Of a stretch of DNA of 64,000 nucleotides, positions 46,505-57,987 are shown in pieces. Location of the stretch: the NCBI GenBank assembly GCA_963756425.1, contig CAVWNW010000009.1:59387-123386 (forward strand). The letters are read 5' to 3'. This DNA is from DASQUK01 sp963756425. GTDB lineage: Bacteria > Actinomycetota > Acidimicrobiia > Acidimicrobiales > VFJN01. A model generated the notes under the pieces. That model did not search any database. It was not told the DNA's origin and saw only the letters and a list, made by a program, of their open reading frames with translations. Both the position numbers and the translations under genes were made by a program. Every line of letters starts with the position of its first letter. Positions within the stretch are counted from its first letter, which is position 1.

Positions 46505-49500
46505 CTATTTCGCGCCGGCGACGTCGCGGTCGAGCCCCAGGCGATGCGCGACGCCGGCCGCCTCGACCCTGGTGGAGACACCGAGCTTGCGCAGGATGTT
46601 CGACACGTGATGGCTCGCCGTCTTGCGGCTGATGTACAGCGCCTCCGCGATCTGCGGATTGGTCTGACCGGCGGCAACCAGGCGCAGGACGTCGACCTCG
46701 CGGGCGGTGAGGCCGAGCGGCGCTTCCGGGCGTGCGGAGCTCGTGGACGCGTCGGCGAGCATTCGGGGCTCGGCCGGGACGGGCTCGGTAAGCGTGATCC
46801 GGGCGCGGCGGGCGAGGGCCTCGATCTCGGTGGCGAGGGGCTCGGCCCCCAGTTCGGTTGCGCAACCGTGGGCGGCGTTCAGCGCCGCGACGGCACGCGC
46901 CCGATCACCTCCCACCGCCAGAGCCATTTCACCCTCGCGGAACCTTGCGTATGCAACTTCGTACGGCTGCCGGATGGCGACGAAGGCCTCCACCGCCTCC
47001 CGCCATTGATCGGGGTCGGACCGCCCGTCGGCGCGCCCGAGCTCCGCATCGCAGAGAGCGATGTTGGCGGTCTCCGGGGGCGAGGGCGTGCTTCGCGCCC
47101 GATTGCGCACGTGGTCGGCCAATGTGTGAGCAGCCCCGACGGCTGCGTCCTGCTGCCGGGTGTCGCGCCGGGCCCGCGCGAGGCTGGTGCGATCGGCTTC
47201 GATCCTGAGCCCGAGTGCTGCAGCTGGGGCGACGTAACGGAGATCATCGGACATACCGACATCAAGCATGCGCGCCACGGCCTGCCTCGCCTCCTGGAGG
47301 TCGCCCGTTGCGAGCTTCAGGTGTGCACGTGCAGTCTCGACGATCATGATGAGCTGCGGTTGGACGGCGTCCGGCCCGACGCGGTCAGCGCGCGCGAGTG
47401 CGGCCGAAGCCGCATCGAGCTGCCCGCGCTGGGCATTGATGAGTGCGCTCCAGTTGTGCGCCATGAGTTCAATCTGCACACCAGCTCGCAGAGCGAGCAC
47501 TTGCTGGATGATGCGCTCGGCGTCGTCCCATCGCCCAGCCGGGATCAAGGCTTCTACGGCGTTCATAGTGATGAAGCCCACTTCGTTCCGGGCCGCACCG
47601 CGACGTCGTCCGGCCTCAGCGCCATCGAGGGCAATGGTGGCGGCTTCGTCGTAGCGACCGAGCCGGATCAGGGAGTCGGACAGATCGGTGGCCGCGAGGA
47701 TGACCTCTTCCTCATCGGCGATCTCCCGGCCGATGGCGAGGGCCCGCTGCAGTTCGTGAATGCCTAGATCGATGTCCTCGCCGGTGGCGATGAGTGCGTA
47801 GCCGATGATCTTGCGGGCTGCGGCCTCCTGCTTTCGGGCTGCTGCGAGCCGCGCTACCTGGAGCACGAGTTCGGCCTCGCGGCGCGCCTCGGCGTACCGC
47901 CCCACAACTTTGAGGTCGCCGGCGATGACCCGGAGCACCTGAGCTCGCGCTGCGCTTGGTGGCTCCGCGGGGATCAGCGCCTTGGCGCGCAGGAGCGCTT
48001 CTCCACTTTCGAGATCGCGGCCGGCACGGGTCAGGTAACACGACTCGCGCTCATGGAGGAGCCCGATCCGGATCGGCAGTGCCCCTGAACTCTGAAGCTC
48101 GGCGATGGCAGCGTTCGTGTGATCGATCGCCTGGTCGTCCTCACCGATAGCGCTGGCGACCTCAGCGGCGGCCGCGAGCAACGCCGGCCGATCGGCGCTG
48201 GCGAACGCCGCGGCGTCGCGCACGCGGTCCCAGAGATCCAGCGCTCGCTCGAAGTGTCGAAGGGCGTCAGCGTACGCGAATACCCGCTCGGCCGCGTTCC
48301 CCGCATCGACATGCGCCCGCAGCGCCCGTTCGGCATCGCCGGCTGCGTCCCAGTGCTCGGCAATAGTCGCGGCCCTGACGGCAGCCGGCGAATCCACCCT
48401 TACCCCCTCGTCGAGCGCGCGTGCGCACGCGGCATGAAGGCGCTGGCGCTCGCCCGGAAGAAGATCGCCATAAGCCGCCTCCCGGGTCAGCGCATGGCGG
48501 AACGCGTAGCCCAAGCCCGGCGTCGTGACGACTAGTAGTTGCTGGTCGACGAGCTCGCGTAATACCTCATCGAACTCGTTGGGATCGAAACCACTCGCCA
48601 ACGCGAGGAGGTCGTGACCCACGTCAGTCCCGAACGCCGCCGCCAGCGCGAACAGCTCCCGCGCCGCTGCGGTCAGCCGCCTTGTACGAGCCAGCAGCAG
48701 GTCCCGTACTGACGGCGGCACGTCACCGCCGCCGTCGTCCGCGGCGAGAAGCTCCTGGGCCAGAAAGGCGTTACCACCAGAGCGCTCGAATACCCTGTCC
48801 GTCGTCTCGTCGGGCGGGCGCTCGCCCAGAACGCCCTCGATCAAGACGCCGACCTCCGGCCGCGTGAACGGCTCCACGTCGATGCGGACGGCTCCGCCGC
48901 CACGCTGGAGCTCGGCCAGCCAGCCCGACAGCTCAGGATCAGGTGGCTCGTCGTTTCGCACGGTGCCAACGAGCGCGACCGCGACCCCGCGTAGGTTGCG
49001 GACGATGAAGTCGAAGAGGCTGCGGCTCGAGGCGTCGGCCCAGTGCAGATCCTCGATGACGAGTACCGCACCGCCAGGCGTGGCGACGCGCTCAAGCGCG
49101 TCGACGACGTCCTCGAACAGCCGCGTCTGCGCCATCTCGCCGACTCGGACCGCCGCTGGCGCATCGTCGGGCCGCCCGCCGTGGGCGTTTCCGTCGGACG
49201 GCTGGGCCACAAACTGGGTGACGAGTCCGGCACCGGTGACGTCGTCATGCGTACCCGTCGCCAGTTCGGCGGCGAGAGGGCGGAGTGCCTCGACGAACGG
49301 GGCGAACGCCAGCGCGTGCCCGCCGATCGCGGCGCAGCCACCAACCAGGGTGTACACGCCGCCGTCGCGGGCGCGGTGCACCAACTCGTTCACCAACCGG
49401 GTCTTGCCGACCCCAGCCTCGCCGTACACGAGCACGGTCGTCGGCGAGCCCGAACGCGCTCGATCGAGCAGGCCCGAGAGCAGTTCCAACTCGCCGGCCC

Positions 49501-49537
49501 GCCCGACGAAACGAGGTGGCGTGCCTTTCCGTGGCAC
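46505..49537 (-). CDS. Large ATP-binding LuxR family transcriptional regulator
   Basis: About 1010 residues from GTG 49537. The frame is open to 50500, but that part overlaps the TetR gene and reads as Arg/Gly-rich noise. It begins RFVGRAGELELLSGLL. Walker A is YGEAGVGKTRL and Walker B VLVIEDLHWAD. A long helical TPR-like middle follows, then a C-terminal LuxR helix-turn-helix (LTAREVDVLRLVAAGQTNPQ ... HHVSNILRKLGV). Such LAL-type regulators sense a small molecule or protein through the TPR region; the inducer is unknown. Confidence 0.85.
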   Translation of the reverse strand: MPRKGTPPRFVGRAGELELLSGLLDRARSGSPTTVLVYGEAGVGKTRLVNELVHRARDGGVYTLVGGCAAIGGHALAFAPFVEALRPLAAELATGTHDDVTGAGLVTQFVAQPSDGNAHGGRPDDAPAAVRVGEMAQTRLFEDVVDALERVATPGGAVLVIEDLHWADASSRSLFDFIVRNLRGVAVALVGTVRNDEPPDPELSGWLAELQRGGGAVRIDVEPFTRPEVGVLIEGVLGERPPDETTDRVFERSGGNAFLAQELLAADDGGGDVPPSVRDLLLARTRRLTAAARELFALAAAFGTDVGHDLLALASGFDPNEFDEVLRELVDQQLLVVTTPGLGYAFRHALTREAAYGDLLPGERQRLHAACARALDEGVRVDSPAAVRAATIAEHWDAAGDAERALRAHVDAGNAAERVFAYADALRHFERALDLWDRVRDAAAFASADRPALLAAAAEVASAIGEDDQAIDHTNAAIAELQSSGALPIRIGLLHERESCYLTRAGRDLESGEALLRAKALIPAEPPSAARAQVLRVIAGDLKVVGRYAEARREAELVLQVARLAAARKQEAAARKIIGYALIATGEDIDLGIHELQRALAIGREIADEEEVILAATDLSDSLIRLGRYDEAATIALDGAEAGRRRGAARNEVGFITMNAVEALIPAGRWDDAERIIQQVLALRAGVQIELMAHNWSALINAQRGQLDAASAALARADRVGPDAVQPQLIMIVETARAHLKLATGDLQEARQAVARMLDVGMSDDLRYVAPAAALGLRIEADRTSLARARRDTRQQDAAVGAAHTLADHVRNRARSTPSPPETANIALCDAELGRADGRSDPDQWREAVEAFVAIRQPYEVAYARFREGEMALAVGGDRARAVAALNAAHGCATELGAEPLATEIEALARRARITLTEPVPAEPRMLADASTSSARPEAPLGLTAREVDVLRLVAAGQTNPQIAEALYISRKTASHHVSNILRKLGVSTRVEAAGVAHRLGLDRDVAGAK

Positions 49538-49614
49538 CCAACCATTGTCATCGACCCACGGGCCGCGCGGAAGTGTGCCGGCCGGCCTGGCGCGCCAGCC
49601 TCCGGGTTGCTGCG

Positions 49615-50265
49615 TCAGGCCCGCTCTGCCGGGCTGGCCGCCAGCAGGGCCTCGACACCGGCGACGATGAAGTCGAGCCCCAGCTCGAACTCGGCGTCGT
49701 AGCGGGCCGGCGTCATCTTGCCGAGGTTCTCGACCGCGGCCAGGTCCGGGAATCGGCTCAGGTCCAGCACCTCGCCCGGCGACGACGTGCGCCGCCCGGC
49801 GCCGGTCTGTTCCGACACGTGCCCGAGCGTGAAGCTGGCGATGACGCCCAGCACCCGATCGGCGGTCTCGACGTCGAGGCCTATGGCGCGGAGCTCGCAC
49901 ACCGCCGAGTCGACGTACGCCGCGGTGCCCTCGGTGACCAGTGGCCGGCCGGCCACCAGGCGGACGGCGTTGGGATGGCTCAGGAGCACCGACCGGTAGA
50001 TCCCGGCGTGGCGCCGGATCCGCTCCTGCCAGGGCTCGGGTCCCGCCACGACGAGTGGCATCTCGCCGAAGATCAGCTCGACCACGCCCTCGACCAGGTC
50101 TTCCTTGCTCTCGACGTAGCCGTACAGCGACATCGCCTCCACGCCGAGCTCCCGTCCGAGCCGCCGCATCGTGAGGGCGTCCGCCCCCTCGCGATCCACC
50201 AGGTCGAGCGCGGCTCGCAGGACTCGCGCCCTCGTCAGCGCAGGCCGGCCGGGTGGGGTCGCCAT
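49615..50265 (-). CDS. TetR family transcriptional regulator
   Basis: 216 residues from ATG 50265. N-terminal HTH in LTMRRLGRELGVEAMSLYGY, and a C-terminal domain of the tetracycline-repressor-like type (LGHVSEQTGAGRR). It is divergent from acs and 77 nt before the LuxR gene, so it may control one or both. Confidence 0.85.
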   Translation of the reverse strand: MATPPGRPALTRARVLRAALDLVDREGADALTMRRLGRELGVEAMSLYGYVESKEDLVEGVVELIFGEMPLVVAGPEPWQERIRRHAGIYRSVLLSHPNAVRLVAGRPLVTEGTAAYVDSAVCELRAIGLDVETADRVLGVIASFTLGHVSEQTGAGRRTSSPGEVLDLSRFPDLAAVENLGKMTPARYDAEFELGLDFIVAGVEALLAASPAERA

Positions 50266-50387
50266 CCCTGCACCATGGCACGTCCGGGGCCGCCCGGCCA
50301 CCGCGCCAGCAACGGCAGATAGGCTCGTCGGGCCATCCAGTGCCATGAACGACCAGGCACGACACCAGACACGCAGGGGGAGAGGCG

Positions 50388-52394
<2,007 letters not shown>

Positions 52395-52403
52395 GGGTCG
52401 ATT

Positions 52404-52428
52404 CCACGTCGTGGCGGGACCGACGTGG
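52404..52428. terminator. Hairpin between acs and the kynureninase gene
   Basis: CCACGTCG (52404-52411) pairs with CGACGTGG (52421-52428), between convergent genes. Confidence 0.5.
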
Positions 52429-52450
52429 CCGCGGGCGTGCACGACATCCG

Positions 52451-53668
52451 CTAGCTCCGAGACCTGTGATCGGCGCGGCCGACGACGTCGCCGAGGATGC
52501 CGATCGCCGCCTCGAGCTGGCCGTCGGACAGATAGGGCGCGGGGCCGAATCGCAGCGTCCGGCCCCGCGAGTCGGCGCTTACGCCGCGATCCCGCAGCGC
52601 CGCCTGTAGCGCGGCCGCGTCAGGCGTGCGCAGCGCCAGGAACCCGCCGAAGTCGGACAGCGGGGTGGAGCGGTCGCGCGTGATCACGTCGTCGGGCACG
52701 CCCAGCGCGTCGAACGCCCTCGCCAGCACCTCGAGCTGGTGACGGTACGAGCGGTGGAGGAGGTCCGGTGTCAGCCCCTGATCGCCGAAGAAGCCGAACA
52801 CGCGGGCGCCCCGATAGTGGCTCGTGGGGTCGTAGGTGGCGCCGGCGAAGCGCTGCCCGTCGGGGCCATAGGCGACCGGATCCGGACGGGCCTGGTCGGG
52901 GAGGGTGTCGAAGTCGGCGTACCACCCCGTCACGACCGGGCGAAGCCCGTCGGCGTGGCCCGGCAGGCGGAGGAAGCAGTTGCCCTCGCCGAGCTGCAGG
53001 TACTTGTAGCCGCCGCCCACGACCCACGCGTCGCTCAGGCCGATGTCGTGGAGGGGGAAGGGCACGACCCCGAGGGCGTGGTAGGCATCGACGAGCAGCT
53101 CGGTGCCGGTGCGCCGGCAGGCGGCGGCGAGTCCGCCCAGATCGGGAACGACCCGCGCGTTCCCGAACAACACCGCCGACACGAGCACCGCCGCGGTCCG
53201 CTCGTCGACGGTGTCGGCCATGCGCTCGGCAAGGGACGCGGCCGGTTCTGCGACCACCCACTCGACCTCGACGCCCGCCTCCGCCAGCCGCGCGAGCTGG
53301 CGCCGCAGGCTGTGGAACTCGCCGGTCGACGTCACCAGCCGGCGCCGGCGGCCCGTGAGGTCGAGGGCCGACAGGAACCGGACCACGACGTCGTGCGTGC
53401 TGGCGCCGAGCGCAATGGCAGCGCGGGGGTCGCAGAGCAGGCGCCGGAACCCGGTGCGGATCTCGTCCGCCCGGGCGAAGGCGCGGTCCCACTTGCCGTC
53501 CACCAGCTCGGCCGCGTCGTCGTACGCCTCGAGCTGCGCCTGCCGTGCCACGTCGGGCCACGCCTGGTGCGAGTGACCCGTGAGCAGCAGCCTGTCGGCC
53601 ACGCGGAAGCGGGAGTAGTGCGGCGCGAGCGCGTTGGGAGTGTGCGCAAGGTCGGCGAGCGTGATCAC
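52451..53668 (-). CDS. kynU: Kynureninase (PLP-dependent)
   Basis: 405 residues from GTG 53668, overlapping the dioxygenase stop (GTGA). It hydrolyses kynurenine to anthranilate. The PLP lysine is in WVVGGGYKYLQLGEG, and LVDAYHALGVVPF supplies the PLP aspartate. Length and partner gene fit. A related class V aminotransferase role cannot be fully excluded. Confidence 0.88.
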   Translation of the reverse strand: MITLADLAHTPNALAPHYSRFRVADRLLLTGHSHQAWPDVARQAQLEAYDDAAELVDGKWDRAFARADEIRTGFRRLLCDPRAAIALGASTHDVVVRFLSALDLTGRRRRLVTSTGEFHSLRRQLARLAEAGVEVEWVVAEPAASLAERMADTVDERTAAVLVSAVLFGNARVVPDLGGLAAACRRTGTELLVDAYHALGVVPFPLHDIGLSDAWVVGGGYKYLQLGEGNCFLRLPGHADGLRPVVTGWYADFDTLPDQARPDPVAYGPDGQRFAGATYDPTSHYRGARVFGFFGDQGLTPDLLHRSYRHQLEVLARAFDALGVPDDVITRDRSTPLSDFGGFLALRTPDAAALQAALRDRGVSADSRGRTLRFGPAPYLSDGQLEAAIGILGDVVGRADHRSRS

Positions 53669-54456
53669 AGCTCGCTCCGGATGGCCCACAGGTCGGGGAA
53701 CACCGGCGCGGACAGGGTCGCCCGCAGGTACGCCACGCCCGGTGATCCGCCGGTGCCCGGCTTCGAACCGATCGTCCGCTCGACCATCTTGACGTGGCGG
53801 TAGCGCCACTCCTGCATGCCTTCGTCGAGGTCGACCAGTCGCTCGGCCACCTGCGCCGGATCGCCGTCGTCGCGGTAGACCGCGAGCAGGGCCCGCTGGA
53901 CGCCGGTGCTTGGCTCGAGGGGTCGGGAGACGTCTCGCGCGAGTGCACGGGCGGGAACGCCGTAGCCCTGGGCGGCCAGGTAGCGCAGGAACGAGTCGAA
54001 CAGCGACCGCCGCTCCATCGCCGCGGCGATGCGCATGCGGGCCTCGCTCGCCTCGTCGTAGTGCTCGAAGACCCCGGGATCGCGCCGGCCCAGCACTGCC
54101 TCGAGCTCGCGGAACTGGGCCGACTGGAAGCCGCTGGCGGCCTCGAGCCGACCACGGAAGCCGACGAACTGGCGAGGCGTCATCGTCTCGAGCACGTCGA
54201 TCTGCGCGACCGCCACCTTGAGGATCGTGAGGACGCGCTTCAGGGTGGTCAGCGTGTGCGGGGTGTCGCCGTCCTCGAGGCGGCGCTGGAGGTGCGCGAG
54301 CTCGTGCAGCAGCTGCTTGAACCAGAGCTCGTACACCTGGTGGATGACGATGAAGAGCATCTCGTCGTGCTCGTCCGAGCGCGGGTGCTGTGCTCCGAGC
54401 ACCTCGTCGAGCGCCAGGTACGAGGTGTACGTGAGGGCAGGGGAATGTTTGGTCAC
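53665..54456 (-). CDS. kynA: Tryptophan 2,3-dioxygenase
   Basis: 263 residues from GTG 54456, with GAGGTG 7 nt upstream; GTG 54465 is an alternative. Heme enzyme that opens the tryptophan ring to N-formylkynurenine. Family motifs are LTYTSYLALDEVL, FIVIHQVYELWFKQLLHEL (substrate-side His) and the C-terminal EWRYRHVKMVERTIG with the heme His. The formamidase of the pathway is not in the window. Confidence 0.93.
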   Translation of the reverse strand: MTKHSPALTYTSYLALDEVLGAQHPRSDEHDEMLFIVIHQVYELWFKQLLHELAHLQRRLEDGDTPHTLTTLKRVLTILKVAVAQIDVLETMTPRQFVGFRGRLEAASGFQSAQFRELEAVLGRRDPGVFEHYDEASEARMRIAAAMERRSLFDSFLRYLAAQGYGVPARALARDVSRPLEPSTGVQRALLAVYRDDGDPAQVAERLVDLDEGMQEWRYRHVKMVERTIGSKPGTGGSPGVAYLRATLSAPVFPDLWAIRSEL

Positions 54457-54614
54457 GGCCGTCACCTCGCCGGCGTGTAGTGGAGTGGACGGGAACCAGG
54501 CTGGCGGCGGCGTGCGGGCAAAGCCGTCGCTACCCTCGATCCCCGGTGGTCTACCGGATCGCGGCCGATGCCGTTGCCGTGGCGCATCCCGGAGGTGGAG
54601 ACGGATGAGGCGCT

Positions 54615-55187
54615 GTGAAGGTTGACCCGGTTGCGCACGCGCATGCCGTCGACCGTCTGATGACCCTCGGTGGCCTCTCGCATGACAGGGCCACCGCACT
54701 GGTCGACGCCATGGTCGACGCTGCCGTCGACCATGCGTTCGAGCTCATCAACGGTTCGGGGCCAGTGCCGACGAGCATGACGACGTCCAAGGCCGATCAG
54801 CTCCGCTGGATCTGTGATCGCCTCGGCCGGCTGGTGACGCAGCGCGAGGTCGAGATCCTGTTCCGCATCACGCCGACGGCCGCCCGGACCATCCTCAACA
54901 CGATGCTGGCCACCTATGAGGAGGGGCTCCACGAGCAGTTCCTCGCTCGCATGCGGGATGACGCCACCGTGCTGCCGTCTGGGACCGAGGATGCCGGGCT
55001 GACGTGGACGCTCCGGTTCACCGAGGCTTCCACGTACGAGGCCGCCATGTCCGAGCTGGAGCGCCTCGACCTCCATCGCCAGTCGGACGCGCAGGCGTCC
55101 CACCACCGGATCATCGTTCCGCGGGTGGCGGCGGGCGGACGGAAGGTGGACGTGCTCGCCGCGCTCGGCTTGTCGGAGCCGGCGTAG
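54615..55187 (+). CDS. Hypothetical protein with a possible helix-turn-helix
   Basis: 190 residues, GTG start. The middle (TQREVEILFRITPTAARTIL) could form a helix-turn-helix. The rest is helical and soluble with no recognised family. Its stop overlaps the next gene (TAGTG), so the two are coupled. Confidence 0.6.
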   Translation: MKVDPVAHAHAVDRLMTLGGLSHDRATALVDAMVDAAVDHAFELINGSGPVPTSMTTSKADQLRWICDRLGRLVTQREVEILFRITPTAARTILNTMLATYEEGLHEQFLARMRDDATVLPSGTEDAGLTWTLRFTEASTYEAAMSELERLDLHRQSDAQASHHRIIVPRVAAGGRKVDVLAALGLSEPA

Positions 55188-55537
55188 TGTCGGGACTCGA
55201 CGAACAGGTCGCCCAGGCCGCCAGCCTGCTGGGCTTGCTGCTGGCGCTCGACACGCTGTTCACGTCCGAGCAGGCTCGCCGGATCACGGAGGAGCGCAAC
55301 CGCACGGGTGGCCCAAAGCGCTCGGTCCTGCGGACAACGCTCGTCACATGCATCCTCCTCGGAGCGGTGACGCTCGCGGCTTTGGCGTCTCTGACGCCGC
55401 TAGCGATGGACGTCGTCGGAACGATCGGCGACACCGCTTGGGAGCCGGTCTTCGGCGTCTTCCTGCTGACCTACGTCCTGCTCATCGGATTGGTCGCCTG
55501 GCAGATCCTGCTCACCATCCGCGCCCGCCCGCGGTAG
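55187..55537 (+). CDS. Small two-helix membrane protein
   Basis: 116 residues from GTG 55187. Hydrophobic segments at about residues 45-68 and 83-108, with a short soluble N-terminus. Unknown function. Coupled to the preceding gene, which suggests they act together. Confidence 0.6.
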   Translation: MSGLDEQVAQAASLLGLLLALDTLFTSEQARRITEERNRTGGPKRSVLRTTLVTCILLGAVTLAALASLTPLAMDVVGTIGDTAWEPVFGVFLLTYVLLIGLVAWQILLTIRARPR

Positions 55538-55580
55538 TGGGTGCGATCCTGCCGGACTGCCGGTGGGCCAAGCTAGACCG

Positions 55581-56072
55581 GTGCACCGCACCCCCGACCA
55601 CTGGCGCTGGCGTGACGGGCCGGTCGATGGGGGCGGTCCTGCCGTGGTGTTCGACATGGACGGTGTCCTGTCCGACGCCTCCCGTCGCCAGCACTTCCTC
55701 GACTGGCCCCGACGCGACTGGGAGGCGTTCTTCGCCGCGTGCGGGGACGACGCGCTGATCGACGAGGTGGCACGGCTGCTCGACGTGCTCGACGACGGCC
55801 TCCGGGTCGTGTTGCTGACCGCCCGGCCGCTGCGCGTGCGGCCGCAGACGCTGGCGTGGCTCGACCGCTACGAGCTGCGCTGGGACCTGCTGATCATGCG
55901 GGACCACGGCGACTACTCGGCGTCGCGCGAGTTCAAGCTGGAGGCGGTTGACGACCTCCGGGCCTGGGGATTCGACCTGCGGCTGGCGTTCGAGGACGAC
56001 CGCCGCAACGTCCAGATGTTCCACACCCAAGGCGTGCCCTGCATCTACATCCACTCGGGCTACTACGACTGA
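55581..56072 (+). CDS. HAD family phosphatase, polynucleotide kinase 3'-phosphatase-like
   Basis: About 163 residues from GTG 55581; GTG 55563 is also possible and neither has a clear ribosome site. The HAD nucleophile motif is VVFDMDGVLSDAS, motif II Thr is in VVLLTARPLRVRP, the Lys is in SREFKLEAV and the acidic motif is AFEDDRRNVQMF. Substrate unknown; phosphate removal from nucleic acid ends or small metabolites is possible. Confidence 0.8.
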   Translation: MHRTPDHWRWRDGPVDGGGPAVVFDMDGVLSDASRRQHFLDWPRRDWEAFFAACGDDALIDEVARLLDVLDDGLRVVLLTARPLRVRPQTLAWLDRYELRWDLLIMRDHGDYSASREFKLEAVDDLRAWGFDLRLAFEDDRRNVQMFHTQGVPCIYIHSGYYD

Positions 56073-56116
56073 GAGCCGGACCGTCGAGGCCGATCCGCCG
56101 CCCGCGCCGCAGAGGT

Positions 56117-56240
56117 GAACCGGCGTTCGGATGTGCCGGATTTCGGCGTTTTGGAACGCCGGAACGGGAGCCGGGGCCGCCGCTTCCCGAACCGGCGTTC
56201 CGATGTGCCGGATTCCGGCGTTTCGGAACGCCGGAACGGG
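56117..56240. repeat. Two 52-nt palindromic repeats, 72 nt apart
   Basis: The units 56117-56168 and 56189-56240 differ at a few bases. Each has outer arms CCGGCGTTC(C)/(G)GAACGCCGG around an inner CCGGAT/TCCGG-like part. They lie between the HAD gene and htpX. Confidence 0.8.
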
Positions 56241-56319
56241 CCACACGCGGCCCGGCTGGGCCTAGGCCGGGCCGCATCGCCTCACACCTCGCACACAGCT
56301 GGCTCTCAGGAACCGGGGC

Positions 56320-56325
56320 TAGCCT
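56320..56325 (+). promoter_or_regulatory. Candidate -10 element of htpX
   Basis: TAGCCT ends 7 nt before GTG 56333, fitting a leaderless mRNA. Confidence 0.35.
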
Positions 56326-56332
56326 GCGAGCC

Positions 56333-57181
56333 GTGAAGAACACCTTCAAGACGTTCGTGCTACTCGCTGGGCTCGGCGGACTACTTGTGATCATCGGCCA
56401 GGTCCTGTTCGGCTACGCGGGCGCCATCATCGGCTTGGCGATCGGCCTGGTGTTCGTCGGCTTCTCCTACTGGAGGAGCGACAAGCTCGCGATCCGGGCG
56501 GCCCGCGCGGTGCCCGTCACCGAGCAGGAGATGCCGGAGTACTACGCCATCGTCCGCGATCTCACGCAGCAGTTGGGCATGCCCATGCCCAAGCTGTACG
56601 TCACGCCCGACCAGCAGCCCAACGCCTTCGCGACCGGGCGCAACCCCGAGCACGCCGCCGTCGCCGTCACCCAGGGAATCCTGCGCATCCTCACGTGGGA
56701 CCAGCTGCGTGGCGTCCTGGCGCACGAGATCAGCCACGTTGGCAATCGCGACATCCTCATCGGCTCGGTGGCCGCCGCCATCGCCGTGGGCATCACGTTC
56801 ATCGCCAACATCCTGCAGTTCACCGCCATCTTCGGTGGCGGCCGCGACGACGAGGGCAGCAACCCCATCGCCCTGCTGGCCTTGGCGATCCTTGCTCCGC
56901 TGGCGGCGGGCCTGCTGCAGATGGCGCTCAGCCGCAGCCGCGAGTTCGAGGCCGACCGCAGTGGCGCCCGGCTCATCGGCGACGGCGAGCCGCTTGCGCA
57001 GGCGCTCGAGAAGCTCGAGGTTGGCGCCCGGCAGATCCCCATGAACATCGACCCCGCCCACGCCTCGGCGTTCATCGTCAACCCGCTGGCGGGCCGCAAG
57101 ATCAGCTTCGGCAACCTGTGGCGCACGCACCCGGCCACCGAGGACCGGGTCGCGCGGCTCCGCGGGGGCGAGTGGCGCTAG
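56333..57181 (+). CDS. htpX: HtpX-type membrane zinc metalloprotease (M48)
   Basis: 282 residues. Two N-terminal helices (about 8-44), the zinc site HEISH in LAHEISHVGNRD, two more helices, and the third ligand Glu in SREFEADRSGARL. It degrades damaged membrane proteins from the cytoplasmic face. Confidence 0.92.
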   Translation: MKNTFKTFVLLAGLGGLLVIIGQVLFGYAGAIIGLAIGLVFVGFSYWRSDKLAIRAARAVPVTEQEMPEYYAIVRDLTQQLGMPMPKLYVTPDQQPNAFATGRNPEHAAVAVTQGILRILTWDQLRGVLAHEISHVGNRDILIGSVAAAIAVGITFIANILQFTAIFGGGRDDEGSNPIALLALAILAPLAAGLLQMALSRSREFEADRSGARLIGDGEPLAQALEKLEVGARQIPMNIDPAHASAFIVNPLAGRKISFGNLWRTHPATEDRVARLRGGEWR

Positions 57182-57209
57182 GCAGCAGCGCCGCCGGCCC
57201 CCGACGGCC

Positions 57210-57698
57210 TCAGTCGCGGAAGTTGCTGTACTGCAGGGGGATGCCGAAGTCTTCGGCCCGCATGGCCTGGATGGCCGACTGCAGGTCGTCGCGCTTCTTG
57301 CCGGTCACCCGCAGCTGCTCGCCCTGCACCTGACTCTGCACGCCCTTGAGGCCCAGGCCCTTGATGAACTTGTTGATGGTGGTGGCCTTGTCGCGGGAGA
57401 TGCCGGCCATCAGGTTGACGTGCTGCCGCGCGGTGCCGCCCGAGGCCTCCTCGACCTTGGCGTAGTCGAGGGCCTTGAGCGACACCTTGCGCCGCACCAG
57501 CTTCTCCTCGAGCACCTGGCGCAGCGCGTTCAGGCGGTCCTCGCTCACGCTGTGGAGCGTGATCTCGTGACCGTTGAGCCCCACCGAGCTGTTGGTGCCC
57601 TTGAAGTCGAACCGGTTGGCGATCTCCCGGGACGCCTGGTCGACGGCGTTGCGCACCTCTTGCATGTCGATCTCGGAGACGACGTCGAAGCTGGGCAT
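57210..57698 (-). CDS. YajQ family nucleotide-binding protein
   Basis: 162 residues from ATG 57698, starting MPSFDVVSEIDMQEVRNAVD, the typical family N-terminus, with FDFKGT and the C-terminal FGIPLQYSNFRD. Members bind nucleotides such as cyclic di-GMP in some bacteria. TAGCCT on the minus strand (57706-57711) lies 7 nt before the start and suggests a leaderless mRNA. Confidence 0.92.
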   Translation of the reverse strand: MPSFDVVSEIDMQEVRNAVDQASREIANRFDFKGTNSSVGLNGHEITLHSVSEDRLNALRQVLEEKLVRRKVSLKALDYAKVEEASGGTARQHVNLMAGISRDKATTINKFIKGLGLKGVQSQVQGEQLRVTGKKRDDLQSAIQAMRAEDFGIPLQYSNFRD

Positions 57699-57705
57699 GA
57701 CGCGG

Positions 57706-57711
57706 AGGCTA
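57706..57711 (-). promoter_or_regulatory. Candidate -10 element of the yajQ gene
   Basis: TAGCCT on the minus strand, 7 nt before the ATG, same geometry as at htpX. Confidence 0.35.
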
Positions 57712-57767
57712 CCGACACGTTCCGTGTGGTGGGCCGTTGAGGGCAACCGCTAGCGTGTTCCCTTCCT

Positions 57768-57850
<83 letters not shown>

Positions 57851-57876
57851 CACCCGCTGAACTGGGGAAACGCCAC

Positions 57877-57932
57877 ACGGCGCCTCACCGGACGATCCGG
57901 CCGGGGGGCGCCGTGCAAACCGAATGCAAACC
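57877..57932. other. Hairpin and paired TGCAAACC repeats next to tRNA-Tyr
   Basis: ACGGCGCC (57877-57884) pairs with GGCGCCGT (57907-57914). TGCAAACC occurs at 57914-57921 and 57925-57932, 11 nt apart, as integrase arm sites often do. Probably the attachment end of the element together with the tRNA 3' half. Confidence 0.4.
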
Positions 57933-57987
57933 AGGCGGCACGGCGACGTGCAAGCTGCGCCGTGGCCGGCACGGTCGGCCCTGCGGG

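Noticed and set aside
57851..57987. A riboswitch or small RNA after tRNA-Tyr
   Set aside because: The hairpin and the repeats are better explained as an attachment region beside a tRNA and a nearby integrase. No known aptamer pattern is visible.
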